Part shown: piece by piece, positions 43,996 to 52,333 of the stretch
How the letters are laid out: each line of letters begins with the position of its first letter
Numbering within the stretch: the stretch's first letter is position 1
DNA from: an uncultured Pseudoteredinibacter sp.
GTDB taxonomy: Bacteria; Pseudomonadota; Gammaproteobacteria; Pseudomonadales; Cellvibrionaceae
Reading direction: 5' to 3'
DNA: 64,000 nucleotides
NCBI RefSeq assembly: GCF_947502065.1
Contig: NZ_CANMYE010000008.1
Location: 47,889 to 111,888 of the forward strand
The notes under the pieces: model-generated
The model's database searches: none
What the model was told of the DNA's origin: nothing
Seen by the model: only the letters and a program-made list of their open reading frames with translations
Made by a program: the position numbers and the translations under genes

Positions 43996-44334
43996 TTACT
44001 GCAACTTCTGTCCCTTTTTTAGAAAGGGCCGCAGCAGTGAAATGTACTTTCTACGAGAATATTGTCGCAAGCCATACTGAACAACTAATAAAATAGGAGT
44101 TATAAGTAGGAATAACTCCACCCTTAATCCAAGCTGCAGAAAAGCTATAAGGGTCAACACAGCAAGCACAAGCATCAACAACACTAGCAACAATTGGGCT
44201 TTAAGCCAGCGGCTGTTCATGCCAGGCGTCGAAAAGCAGGCATAGCGAGCCTCTTCAAATCGGCTATGCTGATCAGCTTCACTTAAGCCCTTTAATTCTT
44301 CTAAAGCAAGCAGCTCCTTCCTTGAGATGTTCAT
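43996..44334 (-). CDS. Small two-helix membrane protein, unknown
   Basis: A 112-residue protein that I do not recognise. A polar N-terminal 40 residues (KELLALEELKGLSEADQH) precede two adjacent hydrophobic segments (QLLLVLLMLVLAVLTLIAF, then ELFLLITPILLVVQYGL) and a basic C-terminus (RQYSRRKYISLLRPFLKKG). By the positive-inside rule both ends are probably cytoplasmic. It is convergent with the ABC-F gene with 12 bp between stops. Confidence 0.7.
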   Translation of the reverse strand: MNISRKELLALEELKGLSEADQHSRFEEARYACFSTPGMNSRWLKAQLLLVLLMLVLAVLTLIAFLQLGLRVELFLLITPILLVVQYGLRQYSRRKYISLLRPFLKKGQKLQ

Positions 44335-44567
44335 AAGCTTCTTTCCAGTTCCTTAGTCAGGCTTTTGCCTGCTTTTTACCTAAGCTCTTAAGTTTTAGAT
44401 TTTAATAAGGAATAATCTATACAGCGGGCAAAACAAAGTTACGGCATTTATAACAGTACCCATTCATCGCCCCCCCAATATGCCCTCAAAACAACCATCT
44501 ATCAGCTAGGCATAAGAATTAATTATATAGTCTATAATTGTCAACACACAGATATAGAGTGACTTTC

Positions 44568-45074
44568 ATGGCGCGGCAAATTAAGGCCAATGGCTTTACC
44601 TTAACAGAACTAATCGCTGTTATTGTGATTTTAGGCGTCTTGGCCGCGGTTGCTGCGCCAAAGTTTGTTGACCTTTCAGCAGCGGCGAAAGTCGCAGCCC
44701 TAGAAGGTATCGCCGGCACCATGCGCTCTACAGCTCAAATGACCAAAGCCGCGGCTTTGGCACAAGGTATCGAACCTGCAAGCAGCAACCCTTCTGGGGG
44801 CCAAACGAGATTTATCATTAATGTGGCCGGTGGCAGCTCGGAGCTAGATTGGCGCAATCTATGTCCGGAGAGTCGAGCCGAGCTTGGCAGTCGCTTTACC
44901 ATGGTGGACTTCATTAATTTAAGTGGCGGCATGACAAGTCGCGTCACCAATCAATACACCTTTGTTGGCTTTGAAATACCTAGCTCTGCGCCAAACGGCA
45001 GTGGCTGTTACGTGATCTATGATTCTTTCGGCTCACCCAATTGCACTGTTACTGTGGTGGATAACGATTGCTAA
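44568..45074 (+). CDS. Orphan type IV pilin-like prepilin (MSHA-like)
   Basis: A 168-residue prepilin. The short leader MARQIKANG ends in Gly before FTLTELIAVIVILGVLAA, the prepilin peptidase site with Glu at mature position 5. The globular part has four cysteines, three of them in the C-terminal 30 residues, suggesting the disulfide loop of pilins. It resembles MSHA-type major pilins. No assembly ATPase, peptidase or other pilin gene is in the window, so it must use machinery elsewhere. An ATG with GAG upstream is preferred to an upstream TTG. Confidence 0.85.
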   Translation: MARQIKANGFTLTELIAVIVILGVLAAVAAPKFVDLSAAAKVAALEGIAGTMRSTAQMTKAAALAQGIEPASSNPSGGQTRFIINVAGGSSELDWRNLCPESRAELGSRFTMVDFINLSGGMTSRVTNQYTFVGFEIPSSAPNGSGCYVIYDSFGSPNCTVTVVDNDC

Positions 45075-45100
45075 TAGCTGGGTGACTTAGACAGAGTTTT

Positions 45101-45589
45101 TCATCGACTGCTACTAGCATCCAAATCGATTTGACCACTGTCTTCTATTCTTATCGATGATAGAAAATTTCCAGTATCTAGCTTAAGTGTCATTTTGTAA
45201 TTGAGTGGCTCGGCCTGACTTTTCATCAGTTTATTTAATAACCTCACCCCTTGCACCATACTCGCCTGAGCTTTTACATCCAGCTCCTGGCTATCATAAG
45301 CCGCAATTGTTGGGATATCTTTTGCGACGCCGTGTATTAACTCAAAGCCCTCTATCTCGACACTGTAGGAGGCCCCCACAAGATCTAAGTCAAAACGGTT
45401 AGGGTTGTCAACTTTGAGCTTTATATTGAAAGAGGGCGCCAGATTATCCCCGGGGAGCATTTGAATATTTAATACATTGAGGCGGGGTTGTTCGAAGGCA
45501 TTAGGTAAGTGACTACAAGCCGCCAGCCAAACAAGACTGAATAAAATAAAACCCCGCGTAAAAAGTTGTCCTAGTCTTACTATGTTCAT
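45101..45589 (-). CDS. LEA14-like lipoprotein
   Basis: A 162-residue protein with lipoprotein signal (FSLVWLAAC). The mature part has a LEA type 2 (water-stress and hypersensitive response) fold: FNIKLKVDNPNRFDLDLVGA, then SYSVEIEGFELIHGVA and a late strand pattern. In bacteria such proteins are envelope-located and of unknown function. The ATG has GTGAGA upstream. It lies 51 bp downstream of elbB on the same strand. Confidence 0.82.
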   Translation of the reverse strand: MNIVRLGQLFTRGFILFSLVWLAACSHLPNAFEQPRLNVLNIQMLPGDNLAPSFNIKLKVDNPNRFDLDLVGASYSVEIEGFELIHGVAKDIPTIAAYDSQELDVKAQASMVQGVRLLNKLMKSQAEPLNYKMTLKLDTGNFLSSIRIEDSGQIDLDASSSR

Positions 45590-45639
45590 TAAATTCTCAC
45601 TTTTTTGTGGCGGGGCCAATTATTAAAATTCAGGCGGCT

Positions 45640-46296
45640 TTAGCTTAGCTCAATAACTTTCTCTACCAAAGCATTGATACCTAATGCAGCTTCACTGATA
45701 GAAGATGCCAGCATATACGCTGGTGTGGTCACCAATTTATTGGCTTCGTCGATCACAACATTTTCAACGGAGCAGTTTTCATGCTTAGCGCCGCTTTGCT
45801 CTACGGCTGCTGCAGTTTCTGCATCATTGCCAATAGTACAGACAACATCCGCAGCAAATAGTTTGGCAGACATTGCAGGGGCAATACACATCAAACCAAT
45901 AGTTTTTCCTGCAGATCTTGCTGCTTTAATGAAAGCCTCGAAATCAGGGTTCACTTTCATTGCAGGGCCATCAACAGCAAAAGTGCACAGATTTTTTGCG
46001 GCACCGAAGCCACCAGGCACAATGACAGCGTCAAAATCTTCAGCATTAACGGCTGCTATATCTTTGATATCTCCACGAGCGATTCGCGCCGCTTCCACCA
46101 AAACGTTACGGACTTCCTTTTCTGCCGGCTCACCGGTTAAATGATTCACGACGTGCATTTGATCGATATTCGGGGCAAGGCAAGTCACTTCTGCACCCAG
46201 CTGATCTAAGCGCAACAAAGTTAACACTGACTCGTGAATCTCAGCCCCATCGAATACACCACAACCCGCCAAAACTACCGCTACTTTTTTAGCCAT
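45640..46296 (-). CDS. elbB: ElbB family glyoxalase-like protein (DJ-1/PfpI fold)
   Basis: A 218-residue member of the DJ-1/PfpI superfamily, close to E. coli ElbB, which has glyoxalase activity and was once linked to isoprenoid synthesis. Start VAVVLAGCGVFDGAEIHESV; the likely nucleophile is in IGLMCIAPAMSAKL; VIVPGGFGAAKNLC precedes it. These features are diagnostic. The physiological role remains uncertain in the family. An A/T-rich upstream gap and a terminator separate it from ompA. Confidence 0.92.
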   Translation of the reverse strand: MAKKVAVVLAGCGVFDGAEIHESVLTLLRLDQLGAEVTCLAPNIDQMHVVNHLTGEPAEKEVRNVLVEAARIARGDIKDIAAVNAEDFDAVIVPGGFGAAKNLCTFAVDGPAMKVNPDFEAFIKAARSAGKTIGLMCIAPAMSAKLFAADVVCTIGNDAETAAAVEQSGAKHENCSVENVVIDEANKLVTTPAYMLASSISEAALGINALVEKVIELS

Positions 46297-46410
46297 TGCT
46301 AGCTCCTCTGAATTTATTTAATCAAATTGACTATATGGGTGCTATGTTACCAGCTGGGAGATAAAAATCATGATGTAAAAGCTCTTTTGCTGCCCTGAAT
46401 CTTCAGGCAT

Positions 46411-46440
46411 AAAAAAACCCGAGCTAGCCCGGGTTTTTTT
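46411..46440. terminator. Bidirectional intrinsic terminator
   Basis: AAAAAAACCCG and CGGGTTTTTTT flank an inner GCTAGC, with one A/C mismatch in the stem. On the minus strand it lies 16 bp beyond the stop of the OmpA-family gene, which is the gene it serves. Confidence 0.85.
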
Positions 46441-46455
46441 ACTAGCTGTTAGATT

Positions 46456-47562
46456 TTACTCTACAGTTTCTGTACTAATCTCAGCTACTACACGACGGTT
46501 CGCAGCACGACCTTCAGCAGTACTGTTGTCAGCAACAGGACGAGCTTCACCATAACCAGTAGCGGTTACACGACCAGCTTCCACATCGAAGGTCTCAACC
46601 AACACTTTTGCTACCGCACTGGCACGACGGTTAGAAAGGGCTTGGTTGTATGCTTCAGAAGCGGTTGAGTCAGTGTGACCTGCTAGCTCAACATTGGTTT
46701 TGTTGTATTGCTTCATGAATTCAGCAACATCTTTAATTTCTGACATGTACTGCTGTTTAACAGTAGCGCTGTCGGTATCAAAATTTACTTCCAATTCAAT
46801 TGAAACTGTCTTGGCAATTTTTTCAGGGCAGCCATCTTTATCAACCTTGGTACCCATTGGCGTATTAGGGCAAAGATCGCCGTAATCAAAAACGCCATCT
46901 CGATCGCTATCTAGCGCGCAACCTTTTCCATCAACGGCTACACCAGCTGGGGTGTTTGGACATTGATCCATACTATCTTCAACTGTATCACCGTCACTAT
47001 CTAGCTTTTGAGGAGCAGCGGTAGCACCCATTAGGTAAGCTACACCTAAGCCTAAAGCTAGATCTGTAGCTTCTTCATCTAACGAGTGAATTGCACGAAC
47101 ATCGCCACGTATAGCCCAATTGTCATTAAGAAAATACTTGGTACCCGCTCCTAAATTTAGCGCCGTCTCTTTATCTTTGTCACCACCTTTAATATCGAAG
47201 GACTGGTCACCTGCACCGCCAACAAAGAATGGTTGCCAAGAACCACTACGAGCAAGATTATAAACAGCATCCAAGCGTAAATGACGACCATCAATACCTA
47301 AACCACCCATTTTAGTCCTACTAGAGAAGTCATTAATCATGCCTTCAATGGTCCAGTTTTCATTCACTACATAGCCAAGACCAAAAGTTTTACCGCTACC
47401 ATTCTTAAGGCCTCGATCATTCTCGATATAGTGCTTATTGGCACCCATGTATGCCTCAAACTTATGATTAGGCGAAGCATTTTGCGCTGAGGCAACTACG
47501 GACATTGCACTTGCAGCCACACCCAAAGCCACTGCAATTGTGCATTTCTGGAAGTTTTTCAT
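46456..47562 (-). CDS. OmpA family outer-membrane porin/structural protein
   Basis: A 368-residue protein with signal peptide (VVASAQ), an N-terminal eight-strand beta barrel (about 25-185; GYVVNENWTIEGMIND, FNVGA-like strands), two calcium-binding thrombospondin type 3 repeats (DSDGDTVEDSMDQCPNTP and DSDRDGVFDYGDLCPNTP), and a C-terminal OmpA domain binding peptidoglycan (VELAGHTDSTASEAYNQAL, NRRASAVAKVL). It links outer membrane and wall. It is a single gene with a strong terminator. It is the OprF-like type of pseudomonads by domain order. Confidence 0.92.
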   Translation of the reverse strand: MKNFQKCTIAVALGVAASAMSVVASAQNASPNHKFEAYMGANKHYIENDRGLKNGSGKTFGLGYVVNENWTIEGMINDFSSRTKMGGLGIDGRHLRLDAVYNLARSGSWQPFFVGGAGDQSFDIKGGDKDKETALNLGAGTKYFLNDNWAIRGDVRAIHSLDEEATDLALGLGVAYLMGATAAPQKLDSDGDTVEDSMDQCPNTPAGVAVDGKGCALDSDRDGVFDYGDLCPNTPMGTKVDKDGCPEKIAKTVSIELEVNFDTDSATVKQQYMSEIKDVAEFMKQYNKTNVELAGHTDSTASEAYNQALSNRRASAVAKVLVETFDVEAGRVTATGYGEARPVADNSTAEGRAANRRVVAEISTETVE

Positions 47563-47593
47563 TAATTGAACTCCTATTATTGATTTAAGCGTA

Positions 47594-48250
47594 TTACTTT
47601 AAATTTTTTATGAATTTGTCTGACTCCGCGATGGATTCCTCCATACGCGCAATCAAGGTATTTATATCTCGGCGCAAACCGCCAAACTCAGCCTTAAGCG
47701 AGCCTATAGCGCGAGCATTCAAGTTATGTTTTAAATACAAAACCTGATCATTAAACGTCTTTAACACTGGCGCCATTTTGGATTCAGCACTGCGCATCGT
47801 TACCAGCATATTTTTGTATTGTTTGCGTGTATCTCTTAATTGGGATTGGCTTTCTCGGCGCAAACTCGCACTTGAGTATTGCTCCAGTTCATCTTCCCAT
47901 TCGGCAAACAAGGCTTCTGCTACATCTTCAACTTCATCAATTCGACGACTGACATTATCAGCCTCTTGCTGACTATCTTCGTAAGCATCATGCAAGTTTT
48001 CATAAACACTCTGCAGCTCGCCGCCGTTGTAACCAAGCTCTTGGCTAAAACGATCTAAGGCATCTCTGAACTGCTCTTTAGCGTCGACTTGTGCATCGCG
48101 AACACCTTCGATCCGACTCGTTAAGATATCGCGTTTATGCATACCTACGGATTCCATAGCGGAATAGTAGGCCGATTGGCAGGCCATCAGGCCAAGGGAT
48201 AATAGGGCAATAAGCGTTAGCTTATACAAGGTATGTGGCAGTCGAATCAT
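47594..48250 (-). CDS. DUF2959 lipoprotein
   Basis: A 218-residue protein with a lipoprotein signal (LLSLGLMAC). The mature part is helical and highly charged (KRDILTSRIEGVRDAQVDAK then EQFRDALDRF; KAEFGGLRRDINTLIARM), consistent with the DUF2959 family. It is predicted to form coiled coils on the periplasmic face of a membrane. Function unknown. It lies 31 bp upstream of the OmpA-family gene and could share a transcript. A strong hairpin precedes its start. Confidence 0.85.
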   Translation of the reverse strand: MIRLPHTLYKLTLIALLSLGLMACQSAYYSAMESVGMHKRDILTSRIEGVRDAQVDAKEQFRDALDRFSQELGYNGGELQSVYENLHDAYEDSQQEADNVSRRIDEVEDVAEALFAEWEDELEQYSSASLRRESQSQLRDTRKQYKNMLVTMRSAESKMAPVLKTFNDQVLYLKHNLNARAIGSLKAEFGGLRRDINTLIARMEESIAESDKFIKNLK

Positions 48251-48269
48251 AAAGCTTCCCGGTCTTAAG

Positions 48270-48329
48270 ATACGCTGAAGAATGCCCCAAACAGCATCCC
48301 GCTGCTAATGGGGCGGCATTCTAGCGTAT
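48270..48329 (-). promoter_or_regulatory. Long structured hairpin in the leader of the DUF2959 gene
   Basis: ATACGCT pairs with AGCGTAT, then AGAATGCC-CCA with TGGGGCGGCATTCT (3-nt bulge), then CAGC with GCTG. The stem ends 19 nt upstream of the DUF2959 start codon, leaving the ribosome site free. On the opposite strand it would be followed by a T run, so it may also act as a terminator. Confidence 0.6.
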
Positions 48330-48419
48330 TTTTAGCGACATTCCCACAAACGTGAAAAGGATCACGTTTTAGGCGTCATTTGCGGGTAGCAAGAGGCAAG
48401 TGAACTGAAACGACAGTCA

Positions 48420-49121
48420 CTAGCACTTTTTGAACAGCAAATCCCAAACGCCATGACCAAGACGGTCACCACGACGCTCAAATTTAGTTATTGGGCGAAA
48501 TTCCGGTCTTTTAGCAAACAGGTATTCACCTTGGGTGTTTTCAAACTGCTCAGCGGCGCTCATGGTTTCCATCATGTGCTCGGCATAGGGCTCCCAATCG
48601 GTTGCCATATGGCAGATACCAGCAGTATTAAGTTTGGCAGCTATCTTCTGAATAAAGCCTGAATTCACAATTCGACGCTTGTTGTGTTTTTTCTTGTGCC
48701 AAGGATCAGGAAAGTACAGCTGAAAGCGATCAAGACTATCGTCTGCAACACAGTCTTCTAGAACATCATTGGCATCAGCCATATAGACACGCAGGTTCTC
48801 CACGCCTTCATTGCCGGCGTTATTAATTAAACGCCCAACACCTGGCGGGTGCACTTCGATTCCGATGAAATCTTTTTCAGGTTCGGCCTTTGCCATCTCC
48901 AGTAGAGAATCCCCCATCCCAAAACCTACCTCAAGCACTTTTGGGGCATGGCGCCCAAATACTTCATCAAAGTTTTGACTGCCTGAATAAAGGCTTAAAC
49001 CATATTTTGGCCACCACTGCTCAAAGGCTTTGCGCTGCCCATCTGTGATACGACCGGCCCGGATTACAAAACTACGAATCGATTTATCTTTGTATTCGGG
49101 TTTAAAAATAGAATCTTGCAT
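48420..49121 (-). CDS. trmB: tRNA (guanine-N7)-methyltransferase TrmB
   Basis: A 233-residue SAM-dependent enzyme that methylates G46 in tRNA. Motifs: VLEVGFGMGDSLLEMAKAEP (SAM binding), FIGIEVHPPGVG, and FQLYFPDPWHKKKHNKRRIV, the signature of TrmB. Length matches the E. coli enzyme. The stop and the next gene's start on the same strand are close: DUF423 ends 2 bp upstream of the trmB start, so these two are likely co-transcribed. Confidence 0.95.
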   Translation of the reverse strand: MQDSIFKPEYKDKSIRSFVIRAGRITDGQRKAFEQWWPKYGLSLYSGSQNFDEVFGRHAPKVLEVGFGMGDSLLEMAKAEPEKDFIGIEVHPPGVGRLINNAGNEGVENLRVYMADANDVLEDCVADDSLDRFQLYFPDPWHKKKHNKRRIVNSGFIQKIAAKLNTAGICHMATDWEPYAEHMMETMSAAEQFENTQGEYLFAKRPEFRPITKFERRGDRLGHGVWDLLFKKC

Positions 49122-49123
49122 AA

Positions 49124-49507
49124 CTAATTCTTTACATCTTTATTACTGAAAGCCTGCCGTATTAGCAGACCCCAAGCGATCATCAAGGTGAGGCCACCTA
49201 AAGGCGTTACTGGCCCCATCCAGCTTGGCGCGCCAAGCGCTAACGCATAAATACTGCCGCTAAATAGCAGTATTCCTAGCTGCCAGCCCCAAGCAACCCA
49301 AAGCAACTTAGGCCAGGCTTTAACGGTGGCGAATGCTGCCAAAGCCAATAAAGCCAAGCTGTGGTAAAAATGGTATTGATTAGCGGTGCTATAAGCAGAC
49401 CAAAGTTTCGCACTCAACTCGGGTTTAAGCCCGTGGGCCCCATAGGCACCTAAAACAACCGCGATCAAACCATTAATTGCCGCAACGGCGAGAATTGTTC
49501 GGTACAT
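49124..49507 (-). CDS. DUF423 membrane protein
   Basis: A 127-residue protein with about four hydrophobic segments. The start MYRTILAVAAINGLIAVVLGA followed by YGAHGLKP is typical of DUF423 (E. coli YgdD type). Later segments FYHSLALLALAA and GPVTPLGGLTLMIAW also match. Function unknown. An ATG with GGGGTG upstream is preferred to an in-frame GTG two codons earlier. It lies 2 bp before trmB. Confidence 0.87.
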   Translation of the reverse strand: MYRTILAVAAINGLIAVVLGAYGAHGLKPELSAKLWSAYSTANQYHFYHSLALLALAAFATVKAWPKLLWVAWGWQLGILLFSGSIYALALGAPSWMGPVTPLGGLTLMIAWGLLIRQAFSNKDVKN

Positions 49508-49617
49508 TCGCACCCCAGTACAAACCCTGTTAATACTACGATTAGCGCTACAACTTTCATCAAGCTTTAGCTGGCCATCCGTTTAGCAATTCAAAACACG
49601 ACCAGCTTAAGCATAAA

Positions 49618-49640
49618 AAAAGCCGCACTAGGCGGCTTTT
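49618..49640 (-). terminator. rpoH terminator
   Basis: AAAAGCCGC and GCGGCTTTT pair over a 5-nt loop. On the minus strand it ends in a run of seven T, 19 bp beyond the rpoH stop. Confidence 0.88.
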
Positions 49641-49658
49641 GTACCAATATTGCTGACA

Positions 49659-50513
49659 TTACGCTTCAATATTGGCCTTTATCTTTTTCATTGCATTCTT
49701 TTCTAGCTGGCGAATTCGCTCAGCTGATACGCCATATTGATCAGCCAACTCATGCAAAGTGGCCTTTTCTTCGCCCAACCAACGCTGCTGCAAAATGTCG
49801 CGACTGCGATCATCTAGATGCTCAAGCGCGGCACTTAAGCTCGCCAAGCTTTGCTGTGTTGAGTCTAAGTGCTCTAAAGCTAAAGCCGGATCTGCGGCGC
49901 GATCTTCTAAGAAGTTTGCCGGTGCCTGGAATGCACTTTCATCATCATCGTCCGCGCCGGCATCGAAGCCCATATCGTTGGCCGCCAAGCGACCTTCCAT
50001 TTCACGGACATGATTAACGTCGACATTAAGATCTTTGGCAACCGCTTCAGCTTCTTCGTTGTTTAACCAAGCAAGGCGCTTTTTAGCACTGCGAAGATTA
50101 AAGAACAATTTACGCTGGGCCTTGGTGGTAGCGACTTTAACAATACGCCAGTTGCGCAAGATAAACTCATGCATTTCGGCCTTAATCCAGTGTACCGCAA
50201 AGGATACAAGGCGTACGCCACGCTCTGGATTGAAACGCTTTACGGCCTTCATCAAGCCAACATTACCTTCCTGGATCAGATCAGCTTGGGATAAACCATA
50301 ACCCGAATAAGACTTGGCGATATGCACTACAAAACGCAGATGAGCCATTACCAACTGGCGGGCAGCATCTAGGTTTTCGTGGTAATACAGATCTTCTGCC
50401 AAGCTCTTCTCTTCTTCGGCTGACAGTACACTGATACCATTAACCGCCTGCATATACGCGCCCAGATTGGCTCCTGGGGATAGCATACCTACTGGCTGAA
50501 TGGCTGTACTCAT
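49659..50513 (-). CDS. rpoH: Heat-shock sigma factor sigma-32
   Basis: A 284-residue group 3 sigma factor directing transcription of chaperone and protease genes. Region 2: LRFVVHIAKSYSGYGLSQAD then LIQEGNVGLMKAVKRF. The RpoH box is near FNLRSAKKRLAWL. Region 4: ATLHELADQYGVSAERIRQL. A short acidic insert (GADDDDESAF) lies between regions 2 and 4. It follows ftsX on the same strand, the conserved ftsYEX-rpoH order. The E. coli-type RNA thermometer could not be judged here. Confidence 0.97.
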   Translation of the reverse strand: MSTAIQPVGMLSPGANLGAYMQAVNGISVLSAEEEKSLAEDLYYHENLDAARQLVMAHLRFVVHIAKSYSGYGLSQADLIQEGNVGLMKAVKRFNPERGVRLVSFAVHWIKAEMHEFILRNWRIVKVATTKAQRKLFFNLRSAKKRLAWLNNEEAEAVAKDLNVDVNHVREMEGRLAANDMGFDAGADDDDESAFQAPANFLEDRAADPALALEHLDSTQQSLASLSAALEHLDDRSRDILQQRWLGEEKATLHELADQYGVSAERIRQLEKNAMKKIKANIEA

Positions 50514-50639
50514 ATATATTCTCCGTTACTCGACCCTTAATACTAGCAGCTATCGGGTTTGACTGCTAATACTAGCGCGGGTTCGCCCAAAAGACCTTTA
50601 AGTCTTGTAAAGTAGAGATTTTGATCAGATTTTAAGCAG

Positions 50640-51632
50640 CTATTTGGGTTCGATTGCCGCCAAGTGACGACCAACGGCTAAAGCCGCGCCCAGCCAGCCC
50701 AATACTGAGCTGGCCAAAAGCAAAAAGCCTGCATCGAACCAATTTATACCCATTAACAGGAAGTCGCTGCCATAGGAGCCAGCCAACTTGGCCACGGGAC
50801 CTGCTAGAGCAAACAGACACAGCTCTGTAAGCAGCAACGCTAAGGCACCACCCAGCAAGCCATACCACAAACCGGTATATAAGAAGGGGCGACGCACAAA
50901 GGCATTGGTACCACCCAAGGTTTTGGTAACTAGAATTTCGTCCTTGCGGGCCGCAATGGCCAAGCGAATGGTATTGCCAACGATAAGCAGCACACCTAAG
51001 GCCAATAAGCCCGATAACAGCCAGATTAAGGTGCGACCAAGGGCCAGTATTTGCTGCAATCTTTGCAACCATTGCAAATCCACATCGACTTGCTCAACTT
51101 CAGGCCTGGCCTGCAGGTTGGCCTGGAGGGACTGCACCTGCTCCAAACTGAGTTGCTCAACCAAACTAAGCTGTAACAAGGGGGGCAAAGGGTTACGCTC
51201 AAGCTGCCCCAGGACATCAGCAAAACCAGAGTGCTCCTCAAATTCTTGCAAGGCTTCACTCGGGCTTATATATATTCCTTCAGCAACCGACTCTAGCTGC
51301 TCTAACTCTGTTAGCAATTTCTCAGCAACCGGCTGCTTAACATTGTGATGAAGATAAACCGATAGGCTAGGGCGCCCCTGCCAACTCTGCCCAAGCTCAT
51401 CGATATTACTGACAGCAACTGAAAGCACCTGGGGCAAAGCCAATGCAATGGCGACCACCAAACAAGTCATTAAGCTGGATAAAGGCTGTCGTAATAAGCG
51501 ATTTAAGCTATCGCGTGCGCTACTAATATGATGGCGGCAATATGAGCGCCACAAGTTCAGTAAGCTTAGCTGTTTTAAGCTGGCGCCTCGGCTAAGCGCA
51601 TCGGGCAAAGCTTTTTGAGATTCCTGGCTCAC
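50640..51632 (-). CDS. ftsX: Cell division protein FtsX
   Basis: A 330-residue inner-membrane protein with four transmembrane segments and a periplasmic loop after the first, the FtsX layout. It joins the ATPase FtsE at the division ring and controls murein hydrolase activation through EnvC-type partners. An extended N-terminus of about 50 polar residues precedes the first helix (LSSLMTCLVVAIALALPQVL), as in other gammaproteobacteria. It overlaps the ftsE stop by 4 bp (ATGA-type overlap). Confidence 0.94.
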   Translation of the reverse strand: MSQESQKALPDALSRGASLKQLSLLNLWRSYCRHHISSARDSLNRLLRQPLSSLMTCLVVAIALALPQVLSVAVSNIDELGQSWQGRPSLSVYLHHNVKQPVAEKLLTELEQLESVAEGIYISPSEALQEFEEHSGFADVLGQLERNPLPPLLQLSLVEQLSLEQVQSLQANLQARPEVEQVDVDLQWLQRLQQILALGRTLIWLLSGLLALGVLLIVGNTIRLAIAARKDEILVTKTLGGTNAFVRRPFLYTGLWYGLLGGALALLLTELCLFALAGPVAKLAGSYGSDFLLMGINWFDAGFLLLASSVLGWLGAALAVGRHLAAIEPK

Positions 51633-52312
51633 GCAGCTTCTCCTCCTAAACCAGGAACATCTGCCACCAATTGTCCGCCCTCTAGAGTTAGTTTGCGCTT
51701 ACCCATTCGCTCAATTAAGGCCAAATCGTGGCTGGCAATCAGTACCGTAACCCCCACATCATTAAACTGCTGCAGTAGCTTCATGATCTCTGCGGACAGC
51801 TCAGGGTCTAGGTTTCCTGTCGGCTCATCCGCCAGAAGCAAAGGAGGCTTGTTGACCACAGCACGGGCAATGCCCACACGCTGCTGCTCACCACCAGAAA
51901 GCGCAATAGGGTTGAGCTTTTCCTTGCTCAGTAGACCCACTTTATCTAGCGCAGCCCTAACGCGGCGACCAATATCACGCGGCTCAAAACCCGCAATCAT
52001 TAGCGGTAATGCCACATTGTCGAACACGGTACGGTCAAACAATAGTTGATGATTTTGGAACACCACCCCTATCTGGCGGCGCAAGAATGGAATTTGGCGG
52101 CGCGGCATCTTATTGAGATTCTGGCCACCCACAACCATCTGGCCACGCGTCGCCCGCTCCATCAACATAATTAACTTCAATAATGTGGATTTACCTGCAC
52201 CAGAGTGGCCAGTTAGAAATACCATCTCACCGGCATCGATATTTAGGCTTAAATTGTTAAGCGCATCGAAGCCGCCTGGGTAGCGTTTGCTCACATTGAG
52301 AAATTGAATCAT
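51629..52312 (-). CDS. ftsE: Cell division ATP-binding protein FtsE
   Basis: A 227-residue ABC ATPase. Walker A GHSGAGKST, signature LSGGEQQRVGIARA, Walker B PLLLADEPTGNLDPE and the Q-loop in VFQNHQLLFDRT are all present. It forms the FtsEX complex at the septum with FtsX, encoded directly downstream with a 4-bp overlap. It starts 21 bp after ftsY. Confidence 0.96.
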   Translation of the reverse strand: MIQFLNVSKRYPGGFDALNNLSLNIDAGEMVFLTGHSGAGKSTLLKLIMLMERATRGQMVVGGQNLNKMPRRQIPFLRRQIGVVFQNHQLLFDRTVFDNVALPLMIAGFEPRDIGRRVRAALDKVGLLSKEKLNPIALSGGEQQRVGIARAVVNKPPLLLADEPTGNLDPELSAEIMKLLQQFNDVGVTVLIASHDLALIERMGKRKLTLEGGQLVADVPGLGGEAA

Positions 52313-52333
52313 GGCTTAGAATAGACGTCCTAT

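Noticed and set aside
50632..51072. 146-codon minus-strand frame
   Set aside because: Out-of-frame shadow of ftsX on the same strand.
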